DNA of 64,000 nt from an uncultured Flavobacteriales bacterium (GTDB taxonomy: Bacteria > Bacteroidota > Bacteroidia > Flavobacteriales > BACL11), in the NCBI GenBank assembly GCA_905612305.1, contig CAJQRK010000005.1:1-64000 (forward strand), given 5' to 3'. Positions 35,501-44,247 of the stretch are shown here, in pieces (the first letter of the stretch is position 1; each line of letters begins with the position of its first letter). Below the pieces are notes generated by a model, which was not told the DNA's origin, searched no databases, and saw only the letters and a list, made by a program, of their open reading frames with translations. The position numbers and the translations under genes were made by a program.

Positions 35501-36344
35501 AACATTGTCATTACGCTCTGCTTTAAAAATTTCTGCATTTTATAAAGAATTAAGAGACATGATTCAAATAACAAATGTATTGTCGGCTTATCCTGCACAA
35601 TACTATACTTATGGTAATATTGATTTTAGTACAGTAAAAGGGATGTCAGTTAATTATGATTTAAGAAGAACTAATAATGTGCAAATGACCGCAAATTATA
35701 CTTTGCAATTTGCGGATGGTACAGGTTCTAATGCAACATCAGGGCAGGATTTAGTGAATACAGGTCAACCAAATCTAAGAACTACAATTCCACTTGCATA
35801 CGATCAGCGACATGCAATTTCAGCATCAGTTGATTATCATTATGGTAATGGTAAAGACTATAATGGTCCCGTATGGTTTAATTCCAAAGTATTCCAGAAT
35901 TCTGGGGCTAATGTAATGATGTCAGCAGGTTCAGGAGTTCCTTATTCAAGGCAATCAAATATCACTCAAGAGGCTGCTTCAGGAATTAATGATCGCTCTA
36001 CTTTAGAAGGAAGCCTAAATGGATCTCGCTTACCATGGCAATTCCGTGTAAATGCTAAAATAAACAAAGAGTTCGAAATTAAATGGAGTGATAAAAAGAG
36101 CTCACATATTAATGTATATGTGCAAGTTCAAAATTTATTTGATGCTCGGAATATTATTAATGTTTATCGTGCTACAGGAAACCCAGAGGATGATGGATAT
36201 TTAACAGCAGCAGCTTCTCAAAATTCAATAGAATCTAGAAATGATGAAAATGCGTTTAGGTATTTATACTCATTAGCAGTTAATAATCCTGAACATTATA
36301 GTTTACCACGAATGTGGAGAGCCGGATTGAGTATTAAATTTTAA
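32592..36344 (+). CDS. TonB-dependent receptor with carboxypeptidase-like domain
   Basis: Large outer-membrane receptor, 1250 residues. Signal peptide about 1-21. The carboxypeptidase-regulatory-like domain (about 22-108) begins GTLKGVISDAMSGEPIPFAN. The plug domain (about 125-235) contains EVNVRGSRGDATEYYVDGI and IEQITVITGGLPAQYGDATG. The rest is the barrel, with the C-terminal WRAGLSIKF. No TonB-box-independent energy domain is seen, and no SusD gene follows. A near-consensus promoter TATCTTTA lies at 32539-32546. It is the first gene of a three-gene run with a giant secreted protein and a PorV-like protein, 30 nt and 38 nt apart. Its substrate may be the secreted protein, a product of it, or a shared ligand (inference). 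Confidence 0.93.
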   Translation: MLRKIYLIAALALISTLAFAQTGTLKGVISDAMSGEPIPFANIIIEKNGNQSAGTTTDFDGNYIIKPVEPGNYTIKATFVGYGTVEVTGVIVSANKITFQDVKLQEGIAIGEVKIIAYKKPLLDQDNLSGETKTAEEIVALPTRSINSIAATTAGIYQQDEGSEVNVRGSRGDATEYYVDGIKVRGSMGVPTSGIEQITVITGGLPAQYGDATGGIISVTTKGPSNKMFGGIEFESSSLFDGYNYNLLGFALSGPILKKRNTDGSKGSSIIGYFLAGEFRSVDDTDPSAIGRWKVKNDKLEWLKDNPFQVAPNATAGFLSTSDFLTATDFENTQAKQNAHNNKFNISGKLDFKPGKNTFLSLGGNYYTKKSRDFSASRSMFSWEDNRETSEQTYRLFGKLTQKFGSAESNEENSSSTIKNAFFTLQADYTNNKYTFGDANHKDNIFNYGYVGKFTTHKAPTYENGSAVDSTSGTIYTGRVLGGWADTLYEYAPGGLNIGLENYTNAYYDMFSDYGMTSYMAPFGIGDANDGVIRTAADLQGQGLTNGGSPASVYSLFSNHGSWYGYSVKQENTQFAFKASGSADIKSHEFSFGFEFEERKDYYWRFNAVSNSTSPSIWTLMRQQANKHIMELDLANPHPVFDIHGTYQDTVNYDRLNADLDPKTGNPTGEFQSWFDRELRISLDKDPNGVEFIDIDSYDPSTFSLDMFNADELLNSGSSIVYYYGYDIYGNKTNTHNTLKDFFNYEDNNGNNTRNIAPYNPIYQAGYIQDKFAIEDLIFNIGVRVDRFDANQKALKDKFLLYNAHDASANTDLINSTNIPSTIGDDYVVYVDDISNASTIVGYRNGSNWYNADGLEISDPSLLAEAAGGKIAPYLTDQSIIDDSLGRVNISAFKDYKPETIFMPRIAFSFPISDEAQFFAHYDVLTQRPPEGNRIEPVDYLFMEDRVGATLNNPDLKPERTVDYELGFAKTLSLRSALKISAFYKELRDMIQITNVLSAYPAQYYTYGNIDFSTVKGMSVNYDLRRTNNVQMTANYTLQFADGTGSNATSGQDLVNTGQPNLRTTIPLAYDQRHAISASVDYHYGNGKDYNGPVWFNSKVFQNSGANVMMSAGSGVPYSRQSNITQEAASGINDRSTLEGSLNGSRLPWQFRVNAKINKEFEIKWSDKKSSHINVYVQVQNLFDARNIINVYRATGNPEDDGYLTAAASQNSIESRNDENAFRYLYSLAVNNPEHYSLPRMWRAGLSIKF

Positions 36345-36373
36345 TAAAAGTAAGACAAGAAAACAGATTTTAT

Positions 36374-39300
36374 ATGAATAATAAAATAAAACAAATCGTA
36401 AGCCTTTCGTTAGTACTGCTAGCAGTTAGTGTTATGGCAAAAGAAAATGTATACAGCCCAGGCGCAACCTCTGTAGTAAACACTAAAGTTGCTGCGGGCT
36501 GTGATCCCTCTTCCTCACAAACAGATTTAGATGTAAATAATGTTAGAACTACAATAATGGGTGGTGGAGATATGTGGTGGAACTTATCTGATGCAAGGTA
36601 TGAAATTCCAAAAGATGGAAATAGACATTCTTTATTTGCTGGAGCACTTTGGATTGGAGGTGTTGATGATGGAGGTCAATTAAAGGTTGCAGCTATGACC
36701 TACAGGCAAGGCGGTAATGATTTTTGGCCAGGCCCTTTGGATGAAGTGACTGCACTAATTACTGCTAGCGAGTGTGCTCTATGGGATAAGCATTTTAAAA
36801 TAACACGAGAAGAAGTGGAATTCCATGTCGATAATTATTTAGACCCTAATTATACAATGCCAGCATCAATTAAAAACTGGCCAGCTCACGGAAATTATAA
36901 TAATCCTTTTGTTGGTTTTAGAAATCTTGCCCCCTTTTATTCCCCAACCGGCAATATTGATTATGACCCAGAGAGTGGTGATTATCCTGATTATAATATT
37001 ACAGGCACTAATGATAACGCTTCACTATTTGGCGATCAAACACTTTGGTGGGTATTTAATGATAAAGGAAATATTCATACAGAAACTGAAGCAGAGCCAT
37101 TAGGACTGGAGATTCATGCGCAGGCCTTTGGTTTTACATCTGACAATGAAGTGAATGATATGACTTTTTACAATTATAAAATTATTAACCGTTCTACCAC
37201 ACCACTAAATGACACATATTTTGGGCAATGGGTAGATGCTGATTTAGGATTTTATTTGGATGATTATGTAGGTTGTGATGTAGGTTTAGGACTTGGTTTT
37301 TGTTATAATGGTGATGCAGAAGATGAGGGGGCTGCAGGATATGGATTTAACCCACCTGCAATTGGAGTAGATTTTTTCCAAGGGCCACTTGCAGATAAAT
37401 TTGATGGGATTAATAATGATAACGATTTTGATACTCTTGGTTTTCCTATTATTGATGAAGGAACAAATGGAATAGATGATGATAATGATGGTCTAATTGA
37501 TGAATTAGATGAGAGGGAGCAAATTATAATGTCAAAATTTGTATATTATAACAATGACTTCACTGTTACTGGAAATCCTGAAAACGGAACACATATATAT
37601 AACTATTTAAGAGGTATCTGGAAAGATAATGTACCAATGACTTTTGGTGGTGATGGGCATGGTGGAGGACAAGGCACAACACCAACTGAATGTAATTTTA
37701 TGTTCCCTGGAACATCAGATGATCAATTCACAGGGCAAGAATGGACAGAAGTTACTGCTGGTAATGTCCCTGCAGACAGAAGGTTTATTCAATCTGCAGG
37801 CCCTTTCACTTTAGAGCCAGGCGCAGTAAATGAAATTACTACTGGTGTAGTTTGGGCTAGAGCTAAATCTGGTGGCCAAACAGCATCTATTGCTTTAGTG
37901 AAAACTTACGATAGAGAGGCGCAAGCGTTATTTGATAATAATTTTAACATTCTTAACGGGCCAGATGCTCCTGATTTACAAATACAAGAATTAGACAAGC
38001 AACTTGTATTCACGTTATCTAATAGTGGAATTTCTAATAACATTAATGAGTCTTACTCAGAGAAAGACCCTTATATTAAAAAGTCAATAAATGCAAATAG
38101 TCAATATTATGAATTTCAAGGGTATTTAGTGTATCAGTTGGCAAACGCTACTGTATCAGCAACTGATTTGACTGATCCTGACTTAGCTCGATTAATTTAT
38201 AGAAGTGATATTAATGATGATGTAACAGGAATAGTTAACCAGTATTTAGATCCTTCATTAGGAGTGTACACCCCAATTGAAGAAGTGTCTTCTATATTAA
38301 ACTCTGGAGTTGTTGGTTCTGTGGATAAAGGCATACAATTCTCTTTCCAAGTTTCAGATGATAGGTTTGCTGCAGGAAACACACGATTAGTAAATCATAA
38401 TACCTATTATTATATGTCTATGGCTTACGGCTACAATATGGCGGAGGAAAATGCATCTCCTTATGATGTAAATGCACCAGATTATGATGGAAGAAATCAG
38501 CCGTATATTTCAGGAAGAAAAAATATTCAGACATATTCTGCTATTCCTCATTTTACAGAGCCTGAAGCTGGAGGTACAACATTAAATGCTTCTTATGGTG
38601 ATGGAGTGAAAATCACAAGAGTTGAAGGGCAAGGTAATGGAGGTAATAGTTTAGAATTAACAAAAACAACGGTTGACGAAATTCTTGCCTCAAATGATCA
38701 TAGGAGTTTGTACCCAGTCTATAAAGCAGGACAAGGACCAATTGAAATAACTGTTGTTGACCCAGTTAAAATACCTGAGGGGGATTATGGCTTAAAACTT
38801 GAGGATCCTATTTTTACAGGAACTGCAATTACATCATACGGTAAATGGACTTTACTTGATGAAGCAACTGGGGTAACAGTAGCTTCTGCAAATCAGAATA
38901 TTGTTTTAGGTTCGGAAAAGTATATTACAGCTTTAGGATTAAATATAAAAATAAAACAAGCATTAAACCCTGGTACTGATCCAGATAATATTGCTGAAAA
39001 CGGTTTGATTTCTGGGACTATTGAGTTTGAAGATCAAAATGATAGATGGCTAAGTGGTGTGGCTGATAGAGATGATGATAATGGATTTTTGTGGGGTTTA
39101 AATTGGATAAGAGCGGGGTCTCAGACTAATGACGATGACGCAAAAATGAGTGATTACAATCAGAATGATGATCCAAATGGCGTCTATGAAGGAGCTGTTG
39201 TACAAACTAATGTTCTTTTTGGAGGACTGGAAAGTACAGGAGGTACGTGGGCACCTTATTCTTTTGCCTCAAATATGAATGACGGTCCTGGTTTTAGCAG

Positions 39301-40636
39301 TACCGTAACAAATAGTTATTCAAAGTTTGAAAACACCAATTCAGTTGATATTGTATTTACAAATGATATGTCAAATTGGTCAAAAGTATGTGTAGTTGAG
39401 GCTCAGGATGATCCTGCACTAGCAATTGGGAACCAAGTAAAAATGGGATTAAGACAAAGTCCTTCATTAGATATTAATGGAGCTCTTGCAAATGATGGCA
39501 CTATGGGAATGAGCTATTTCCCAGGTTACGCAATTGATGTAGAAACAGGAGAGCGTCTAAATATCATTTTTTCAGAAGATTCTTGGTCAACTTCCGAAAA
39601 CGGAAATGATATGCTTTGGAACCCTACTGATAAAATTGTCACCGATCAGTTTCCGCAATACGATCCAAGTGCAGATCCTGGAGAACAATTTTCAGGAGGT
39701 AATTATTTATTAGGAGGCAAACATTTTATCTATATAGTCAAAGGAGAATCTTGGGTAAAAGGTATTGAAGATTATGTTAACGGAAATTTAATAGATGTTG
39801 GAAATTCACCAAATTATGATGAATGTGCATGGGTTTATGAAAAACTGGCTAATTATACACCACTTTTAGTTGCTCAATTTGATGTATTTGAAAATATAAC
39901 TTGGGTAGGAGTTCCGTTATTAGCTCCAGGTAGAACTTTACGAACGGACCCTAATGGGATACGAAATGATGCTACAGTTAAGTTAAGAGTTACAAAACCA
40001 TATAAACAATATGAGACAGTTGATGATGACAAGTTTTTTAATAAAAACATGGCTCTGACTGCAGGGAATACTTATGTTGTAGCATATTTCAACTCATCCT
40101 TGACAAATCCGCAAGGATCATGGGGCGGACAAACAGTAACTCATGATGGAACTACATATGCACCTGGAGATGAATTTATAGCAACAACAACATCCTTCAC
40201 GGGTAGCACTAAATCTAGAGTAATTGAACATACTGCCTTAAATGCGTTTAGCCCAATTTATCGTTTTAATACGGATGATATTGTTGCTAATAAAGGTAAT
40301 CTTCAGGTAGCTAAGGGGGCAATGGAAACGATTAAAGCCGTGCCTAACCCTTATTATGGTTATTCTTCTTATGAGGTGAATCAGTTAGACAACAGAGTTA
40401 AGATTACTAATTTACCACAGCGAGCAACAATTTCTATTTTTACCGTGAGTGGTACTTTGGTGCGTAAAATGAAAAAGGATGATGCAGTAACTTCTATTGA
40501 TTGGGATTTGAAAAATGATTATGGAATTCCAATTGCAAGTGGGTTATATATTATTCATATAAATGCTCCTGGTGTAGGAGAAAAAGTAATAAAATGGTTT
40601 GGTGCATTACGCCCGATTGATTTAGATACTTTCTAA
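36374..40636 (+). CDS. Giant secreted protein with type IX-like sorting tail
   Basis: Secreted protein of 1420 residues with no enzyme motif I recognise. Signal peptide about 1-22 (ending VMA). The N-terminal region holds GGDMWWNLSDARYEIPKDGN and SLFAGALWIGGVDDGGQLKV. Near residues 343-380 an Asp/Asn-rich stretch (GINNDNDFD, DDDNDGLIDELDE) looks like thrombospondin type 3-like calcium-binding repeats. A Gly/His-rich loop (DGHGGGQG) lies near 425. The last 100 residues (about 1320-1420) start KAVPNPYYGYSSYE and carry the NPY/tG/Ylxhi pattern of a type IX sorting or FlgD-like domain, then an extra tail ALRPIDLDTF. It sits between a TonB receptor gene and a PorV-like gene, 30 and 38 nt away. Confidence 0.75.
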   Translation: MNNKIKQIVSLSLVLLAVSVMAKENVYSPGATSVVNTKVAAGCDPSSSQTDLDVNNVRTTIMGGGDMWWNLSDARYEIPKDGNRHSLFAGALWIGGVDDGGQLKVAAMTYRQGGNDFWPGPLDEVTALITASECALWDKHFKITREEVEFHVDNYLDPNYTMPASIKNWPAHGNYNNPFVGFRNLAPFYSPTGNIDYDPESGDYPDYNITGTNDNASLFGDQTLWWVFNDKGNIHTETEAEPLGLEIHAQAFGFTSDNEVNDMTFYNYKIINRSTTPLNDTYFGQWVDADLGFYLDDYVGCDVGLGLGFCYNGDAEDEGAAGYGFNPPAIGVDFFQGPLADKFDGINNDNDFDTLGFPIIDEGTNGIDDDNDGLIDELDEREQIIMSKFVYYNNDFTVTGNPENGTHIYNYLRGIWKDNVPMTFGGDGHGGGQGTTPTECNFMFPGTSDDQFTGQEWTEVTAGNVPADRRFIQSAGPFTLEPGAVNEITTGVVWARAKSGGQTASIALVKTYDREAQALFDNNFNILNGPDAPDLQIQELDKQLVFTLSNSGISNNINESYSEKDPYIKKSINANSQYYEFQGYLVYQLANATVSATDLTDPDLARLIYRSDINDDVTGIVNQYLDPSLGVYTPIEEVSSILNSGVVGSVDKGIQFSFQVSDDRFAAGNTRLVNHNTYYYMSMAYGYNMAEENASPYDVNAPDYDGRNQPYISGRKNIQTYSAIPHFTEPEAGGTTLNASYGDGVKITRVEGQGNGGNSLELTKTTVDEILASNDHRSLYPVYKAGQGPIEITVVDPVKIPEGDYGLKLEDPIFTGTAITSYGKWTLLDEATGVTVASANQNIVLGSEKYITALGLNIKIKQALNPGTDPDNIAENGLISGTIEFEDQNDRWLSGVADRDDDNGFLWGLNWIRAGSQTNDDDAKMSDYNQNDDPNGVYEGAVVQTNVLFGGLESTGGTWAPYSFASNMNDGPGFSSTVTNSYSKFENTNSVDIVFTNDMSNWSKVCVVEAQDDPALAIGNQVKMGLRQSPSLDINGALANDGTMGMSYFPGYAIDVETGERLNIIFSEDSWSTSENGNDMLWNPTDKIVTDQFPQYDPSADPGEQFSGGNYLLGGKHFIYIVKGESWVKGIEDYVNGNLIDVGNSPNYDECAWVYEKLANYTPLLVAQFDVFENITWVGVPLLAPGRTLRTDPNGIRNDATVKLRVTKPYKQYETVDDDKFFNKNMALTAGNTYVVAYFNSSLTNPQGSWGGQTVTHDGTTYAPGDEFIATTTSFTGSTKSRVIEHTALNAFSPIYRFNTDDIVANKGNLQVAKGAMETIKAVPNPYYGYSSYEVNQLDNRVKITNLPQRATISIFTVSGTLVRKMKKDDAVTSIDWDLKNDYGIPIASGLYIIHINAPGVGEKVIKWFGALRPIDLDTF

Positions 40637-40674
40637 AAATAAAAAAAGATTAGACGATTATAAATATTATAGAT

Positions 40675-41739
40675 ATGAAACAAATTAATAACAGGATAAA
40701 AGTAATAGGACTTATTGCATTAATATTGCTTCCTCTTAATACTATATTTGCAGGAAATCCGCAAAGAGCAGGACAAGCTGGGGCTTCCGAATTGTTAATC
40801 AACCCATGGGCTAGAACTTCTGGATGGGCAGGTGCAAATATAGCAGGTGTAAGAGGACTGGAAGGAATTTATTCTAATGTTGCTGGCTTGGCATTTACTG
40901 AAAAAACAGAATTAATTTTCTCGCAAACTCAATGGTTAAAGATAGGTGATGATGCTGTAAGTAATATTAGTTCTTTTGGTTTCTCACAAAAAGTAGGAGA
41001 ATCAGGAGTACTTGGTTTTTCTGTAATGAGTATGGATTTTGGCAAGATTGAAATTACTACTACTGGTTCTCCTGATGGTGGTCTAGGAACATTTGCTCCT
41101 AAATTTATGAACATAGCACTCTCATATGCTAAGATTTTCTCTAACAGTATTTACGGAGGAATGACTATTAAAATGATTTCTGAGCAAATTTCTAACGTAG
41201 GGGCTAATGGTGTCGCTTTGGACGCAGGTATTCAATATGTCACAGGAGAAAAAGATAATTTGAAGTTCGGTATTTCATTAAAGAATGTAGGGCCAAGGAT
41301 GTCATTCTCTGGTGATGGACTTTCTTTTAGAGGTATTGTAGGCGATGCAGATGATTATAAAATGACGGTTGAGCAAAGGTCTTCTGAAGTTGAATTACCA
41401 GCATTATTAAATATTGGTATATCATACGATATTAATGTATTAAAACACAGAATAACAGGAGCTGGAACTTTTACATCAAACTCTTTTCAAAAGGATCAAT
41501 ATCGTTTAGGGTGTGAGTATTCCTACAAAGAATTGTTTATGCTACGAACCGGCTATACTTATCAAGAGGGAGTCACAGATCCATCAACAAGAACAACTGC
41601 TTTAAGAGGTCCTTCAGCTGGATTTACTGTTGAGCTTCCAATGGGTAGCAATGGTACAACTTTCGGTTTGGATTATTCTTACCGTCATACTGATCCTTTC
41701 CAAGGCTCACATACTATTGGGGCTACTATTAATTTATAA
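40675..41739 (+). CDS. PorV/PorQ-family outer-membrane protein
   Basis: Outer-membrane beta-barrel of the FadL-related PorV/PorQ family, 354 residues. Signal peptide about 1-27 (ending IFAG). The N-terminal motif GQAGASELLINPWARTSGWA with GVRGLEGIYSNVAGLAF is the family hallmark (structural-protein-like NPA/YSNVAGL). The C-terminal strand ends TIGATINL. In Porphyromonas gingivalis PorV shuttles type IX cargo to the surface-attachment complex, and PorQ is a related component. Here the gene directly follows a cargo-like gene, suggesting a dedicated carrier. It may instead be one of several PorV paralogues. Last gene of the receptor-cargo-PorV run. Confidence 0.85.
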   Translation: MKQINNRIKVIGLIALILLPLNTIFAGNPQRAGQAGASELLINPWARTSGWAGANIAGVRGLEGIYSNVAGLAFTEKTELIFSQTQWLKIGDDAVSNISSFGFSQKVGESGVLGFSVMSMDFGKIEITTTGSPDGGLGTFAPKFMNIALSYAKIFSNSIYGGMTIKMISEQISNVGANGVALDAGIQYVTGEKDNLKFGISLKNVGPRMSFSGDGLSFRGIVGDADDYKMTVEQRSSEVELPALLNIGISYDINVLKHRITGAGTFTSNSFQKDQYRLGCEYSYKELFMLRTGYTYQEGVTDPSTRTTALRGPSAGFTVELPMGSNGTTFGLDYSYRHTDPFQGSHTIGATINL

Positions 41740-41811
41740 AATAAAAACAAAACATATTATGTTCAGAAAGGAAGGCAACTTCTTTTTTTGGCATTTATAA
41801 GCATAAGAATT

Positions 41812-42285
41812 ATGAGTACAATATATTTATCGCAAGAAGGATACAATAACTTAAAAGTAGAATTAAACGCTTTAAAATCTGTAGATCGCCCAAGAATAAT
41901 TAATCAAATTGCGGAAGCAAGAGATAAGGGGGATTTGTCAGAAAACGCAGAATATGATGCAGCTAAAGAAGCGCAAGGGTTATTGGAAGCTAGGATTGCT
42001 AAATTAGAGAATGATGTGTCAAATGCACGTGTATTAGATAAATCAGAAATGGACACATCATCCGTACATTTATTAACAAAAGTTACCATTAAGAATATGG
42101 CAAATGGCATGGAAATGACCTATGCTATTGTCTCTGAAACTGAAGCTGATTTGGCTGCAAAAAAGATTTCGGCTACCTCCCCTATAGGTAAAGGCTTATT
42201 AGGGAAATCTGTTGGGGAGATTACTGATATTGAAGTGCCAAATGGTATTATGCATTTTGAGATTATCAAAATAGAAAGACTATAG
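41812..42285 (+). CDS. greA: Transcription elongation factor GreA
   Basis: Rescues backtracked RNA polymerase by stimulating transcript cleavage. The N-terminal coiled coil contains the tip residues in EARDKGDLSENAEYDAAKEA (Asp and Glu near residue 41), and the C-terminal FKBP-like domain ends LGKSVGEITDIEVPNGIMHF. I start at 41812 (MSTIYLSQEGY) rather than 41788, since the family begins so. At 157 residues the length is normal. Its stop overlaps the GTG start of the HIT gene by 1 nt. Confidence 0.96.
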   Translation: MSTIYLSQEGYNNLKVELNALKSVDRPRIINQIAEARDKGDLSENAEYDAAKEAQGLLEARIAKLENDVSNARVLDKSEMDTSSVHLLTKVTIKNMANGMEMTYAIVSETEADLAAKKISATSPIGKGLLGKSVGEITDIEVPNGIMHFEIIKIERL

Positions 42286-42677
42286 TGTCAAGTATTTTCT
42301 CTAAAATAGTGAGTGATGATATTCCTGCATATAAGGTTGCCGAGAATGAGAATCACTTAGCATTTTTGGATATTTTTCCTTTAGCAAAAGGGCACGTTTT
42401 AGTTATTCCTAAAAAGGAAATAGATTATATTTTTGATATTACTTCAGACGACTATTTAGAACTTTGGAAATTTGCACAAAAAGTAGCTAAGGGTATGGAT
42501 AAAGTAATTGAATGTGAAAGAATTGGAGTAGCTGTCATTGGTATTGAAGTCCCTCATGCTCACATTCATCTAGTGCCTCTCAATAATGTGTCTGATATTA
42601 ATTTTGAGCGACCAAAACTGAAGTTTTCTGAAGATGAAATGAAAGTCATTTCCGATTTAATTAAATCAGCTATTTAA
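42285..42677 (+). CDS. HIT-family protein (histidine triad hydrolase)
   Basis: Nucleotide hydrolase or transferase of the histidine triad superfamily, 130 residues. The opening IFSKIVSDDIPAYKVAENE, the block FPLAKGHVLVIPKKE and the triad VPHAHIHLVPL (about residues 88-98) are intact, with His-x-His-x-His. The start is GTG at 42285, inside the stop of greA (TAGTG), since no ATG is suitable. Members cleave AMP from lysyl-AMP, AMP-phosphoramidates and dinucleotides. It converges with ruvC, whose 3' end overlaps by 8 nt. Confidence 0.93.
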   Translation: MSSIFSKIVSDDIPAYKVAENENHLAFLDIFPLAKGHVLVIPKKEIDYIFDITSDDYLELWKFAQKVAKGMDKVIECERIGVAVIGIEVPHAHIHLVPLNNVSDINFERPKLKFSEDEMKVISDLIKSAI

Positions 42678-43221
42678 GTTTATCAGGGTTATCTTTTAGA
42701 AAGGATCCCCAACCAGTATACTTCTTACCTGTTCCGCTAGGATTTCTTTGAAAATAATGACAAACTGCAGCAGCCAATCCATCTGTTGCATCCAAGTGTT
42801 TAGGCATTTCATTAATGTTTAAAAGAGATTTCAACATGGCTGCAACCTGTTCTTTACTGGCAGTTCCCTTTCCAGTAATAGCCATCTTTATTTTTTTTGG
42901 TGCGTATTCAAATATAGGAACATCACGGTAAAGGGCTGCTGACATGGCTACTCCTTGTGCTCTTCCTAACTTTAACATGGATTGTACATTCTTACCAAAA
43001 AAAGGAGCCTCAACAGCCAATTCGTCTGGTTTGTACTCATCAACTAATTGCAATGTGCGTTCAAAGATTCGTTTTAACTTTAATTCATGAGAACTTAGTT
43101 TTGAAAGATGCAAAACCCCCATTTGAATAAGCTCCATTTGATTTTCTTTAATATGAATAAGTCCATATCCCATTATTGTGGTCCCAGGATCTATTCCTAA
43201 TATGATTTTATCAGTCTGCAA
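42670..43221 (-). CDS. ruvC: Crossover junction endodeoxyribonuclease RuvC
   Basis: Resolves Holliday junctions during recombination and repair. Catalytic acids are visible: Asp in LGIDPGTTIMGYG (residue 11), Glu in AVEAPFFGKN (about 70), and the Asp pair in HLDATDGLAAAVCHY (about 143-146). FFGKNVQSMLKLGRAQGV is the conserved DNA-binding block. At 183 residues it is of usual length. No ruvA or ruvB is adjacent. The C-terminal tail GTGKKYTGWGSFLKDNPDKL is lineage-typical as far as I can tell. Divergent from the flippase-like gene. Confidence 0.95.
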   Translation of the reverse strand: MQTDKIILGIDPGTTIMGYGLIHIKENQMELIQMGVLHLSKLSSHELKLKRIFERTLQLVDEYKPDELAVEAPFFGKNVQSMLKLGRAQGVAMSAALYRDVPIFEYAPKKIKMAITGKGTASKEQVAAMLKSLLNINEMPKHLDATDGLAAAVCHYFQRNPSGTGKKYTGWGSFLKDNPDKLK

Positions 43222-43225
43222 TTGT

Positions 43226-43233
43226 TATCTTTG
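43226..43233 (+). promoter_or_regulatory. -7 element (TATCTTTG) upstream of the flippase-like gene
   Basis: TATCTTTG matches TAnnTTTG, ending 30 nt before the start at 43264. It lies 5 nt past the ruvC start codon on the opposite strand. Confidence 0.55.
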
Positions 43234-43263
43234 TTTTGAATAATTGTACAACAAAACTAAGCA

Positions 43264-44247
43264 ATGCTAAGCAGAAAAACGATTGGCTTTCTATTAAAAA
43301 TTGGAATTGTGGCTTTTGCCCTTTTCTTTTTGTATGAGCAACTTACTGCTAAAAGTAGTGTAGAACAATTTAATAGTGATGCAATTTTACAGCAGATTAA
43401 GCAGCACTATGGTGTACTTGTAGTTATTTTACTTATGATGTTCTTGAATTGGTTTTTGGAAGCATTAAAGTGGCGATTTTTAATTTCAAAGATTGAGGAC
43501 ATATCCATTAAGCGTTCCATTAGAGCAATTTTTTCGGGTATTACGGTTTCGGCTTTTACGCCCAATAGAGTTGGAGAATATGGAGGTAGAGTTTTTTGTT
43601 TGGAAAAAGCAGACAGGGGGCAAGCCGTTTTGATTACTATAATTGGGTCTATGGCACAATTAGTAACTACTATTGTTTTTGGCTGTATTGGCTTATTGTT
43701 TTTGCCAAAATATAAGCCTGAGTTTTATAACATAGTAAACTCTATAGAGTTTGGTTATCCTATTTTAGTATTTTTATTGGTGTTACTGAGTGTATTGATT
43801 GTATTTCTATTTCTAAACGTATCTCTATTTTCCACGATACTTTCTAAGATTAAATTTTTAAGCAAATATGAGAAATACAATGAAGTCTTTTCTTTTTATA
43901 CTTCAGTTGAATTAGCAAAAGTACTTTTGTATTCCGTTGTAAGATATGCCGTATTTACTACTCAGTTTTTTATTTTATTGCAATTGTTTGAGGTTGACAT
44001 TGTCTATGTTGATGCAATTGTCTTAAACATGACAATGCTTTTTGTTATTTCAATAATCCCTAATTATTTTCCTATTTTTGAAATTGCCCAAAGAGGTCTT
44101 GTCGCTATTTCTCTTTTTAGTTTGGTTGTAGTTGGTCAAGAGGTTGAAATATTTTCAGCTACTTTTATTATGTGGGTTATTAACCTTTTATTGCCTGCAC
44201 TTATAGGAACGGTATTTATTTTCACGCTTAAATTCTTTCGTAAATAA
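43264..44247 (+). CDS. Lysylphosphatidylglycerol synthase-like membrane protein (UPF0104)
   Basis: Integral membrane protein of 327 residues with about eight hydrophobic segments. The family blocks are LNWFLEALKWRFLI (about residue 60), FSGITVSAFTPNRVGEYGGR (about 92) and the C-terminal SIIPNYFPIFEIAQRG, all from the flippase-like half of MprF proteins (UPF0104/AglD). There is no aminoacyl-transferase domain. Its stop overlaps the start of the glycosyltransferase gene by 1 nt (TAATG), so a role in lipid-linked sugar handling is likely, though not shown. Confidence 0.86.
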   Translation: MLSRKTIGFLLKIGIVAFALFFLYEQLTAKSSVEQFNSDAILQQIKQHYGVLVVILLMMFLNWFLEALKWRFLISKIEDISIKRSIRAIFSGITVSAFTPNRVGEYGGRVFCLEKADRGQAVLITIIGSMAQLVTTIVFGCIGLLFLPKYKPEFYNIVNSIEFGYPILVFLLVLLSVLIVFLFLNVSLFSTILSKIKFLSKYEKYNEVFSFYTSVELAKVLLYSVVRYAVFTTQFFILLQLFEVDIVYVDAIVLNMTMLFVISIIPNYFPIFEIAQRGLVAISLFSLVVVGQEVEIFSATFIMWVINLLLPALIGTVFIFTLKFFRK

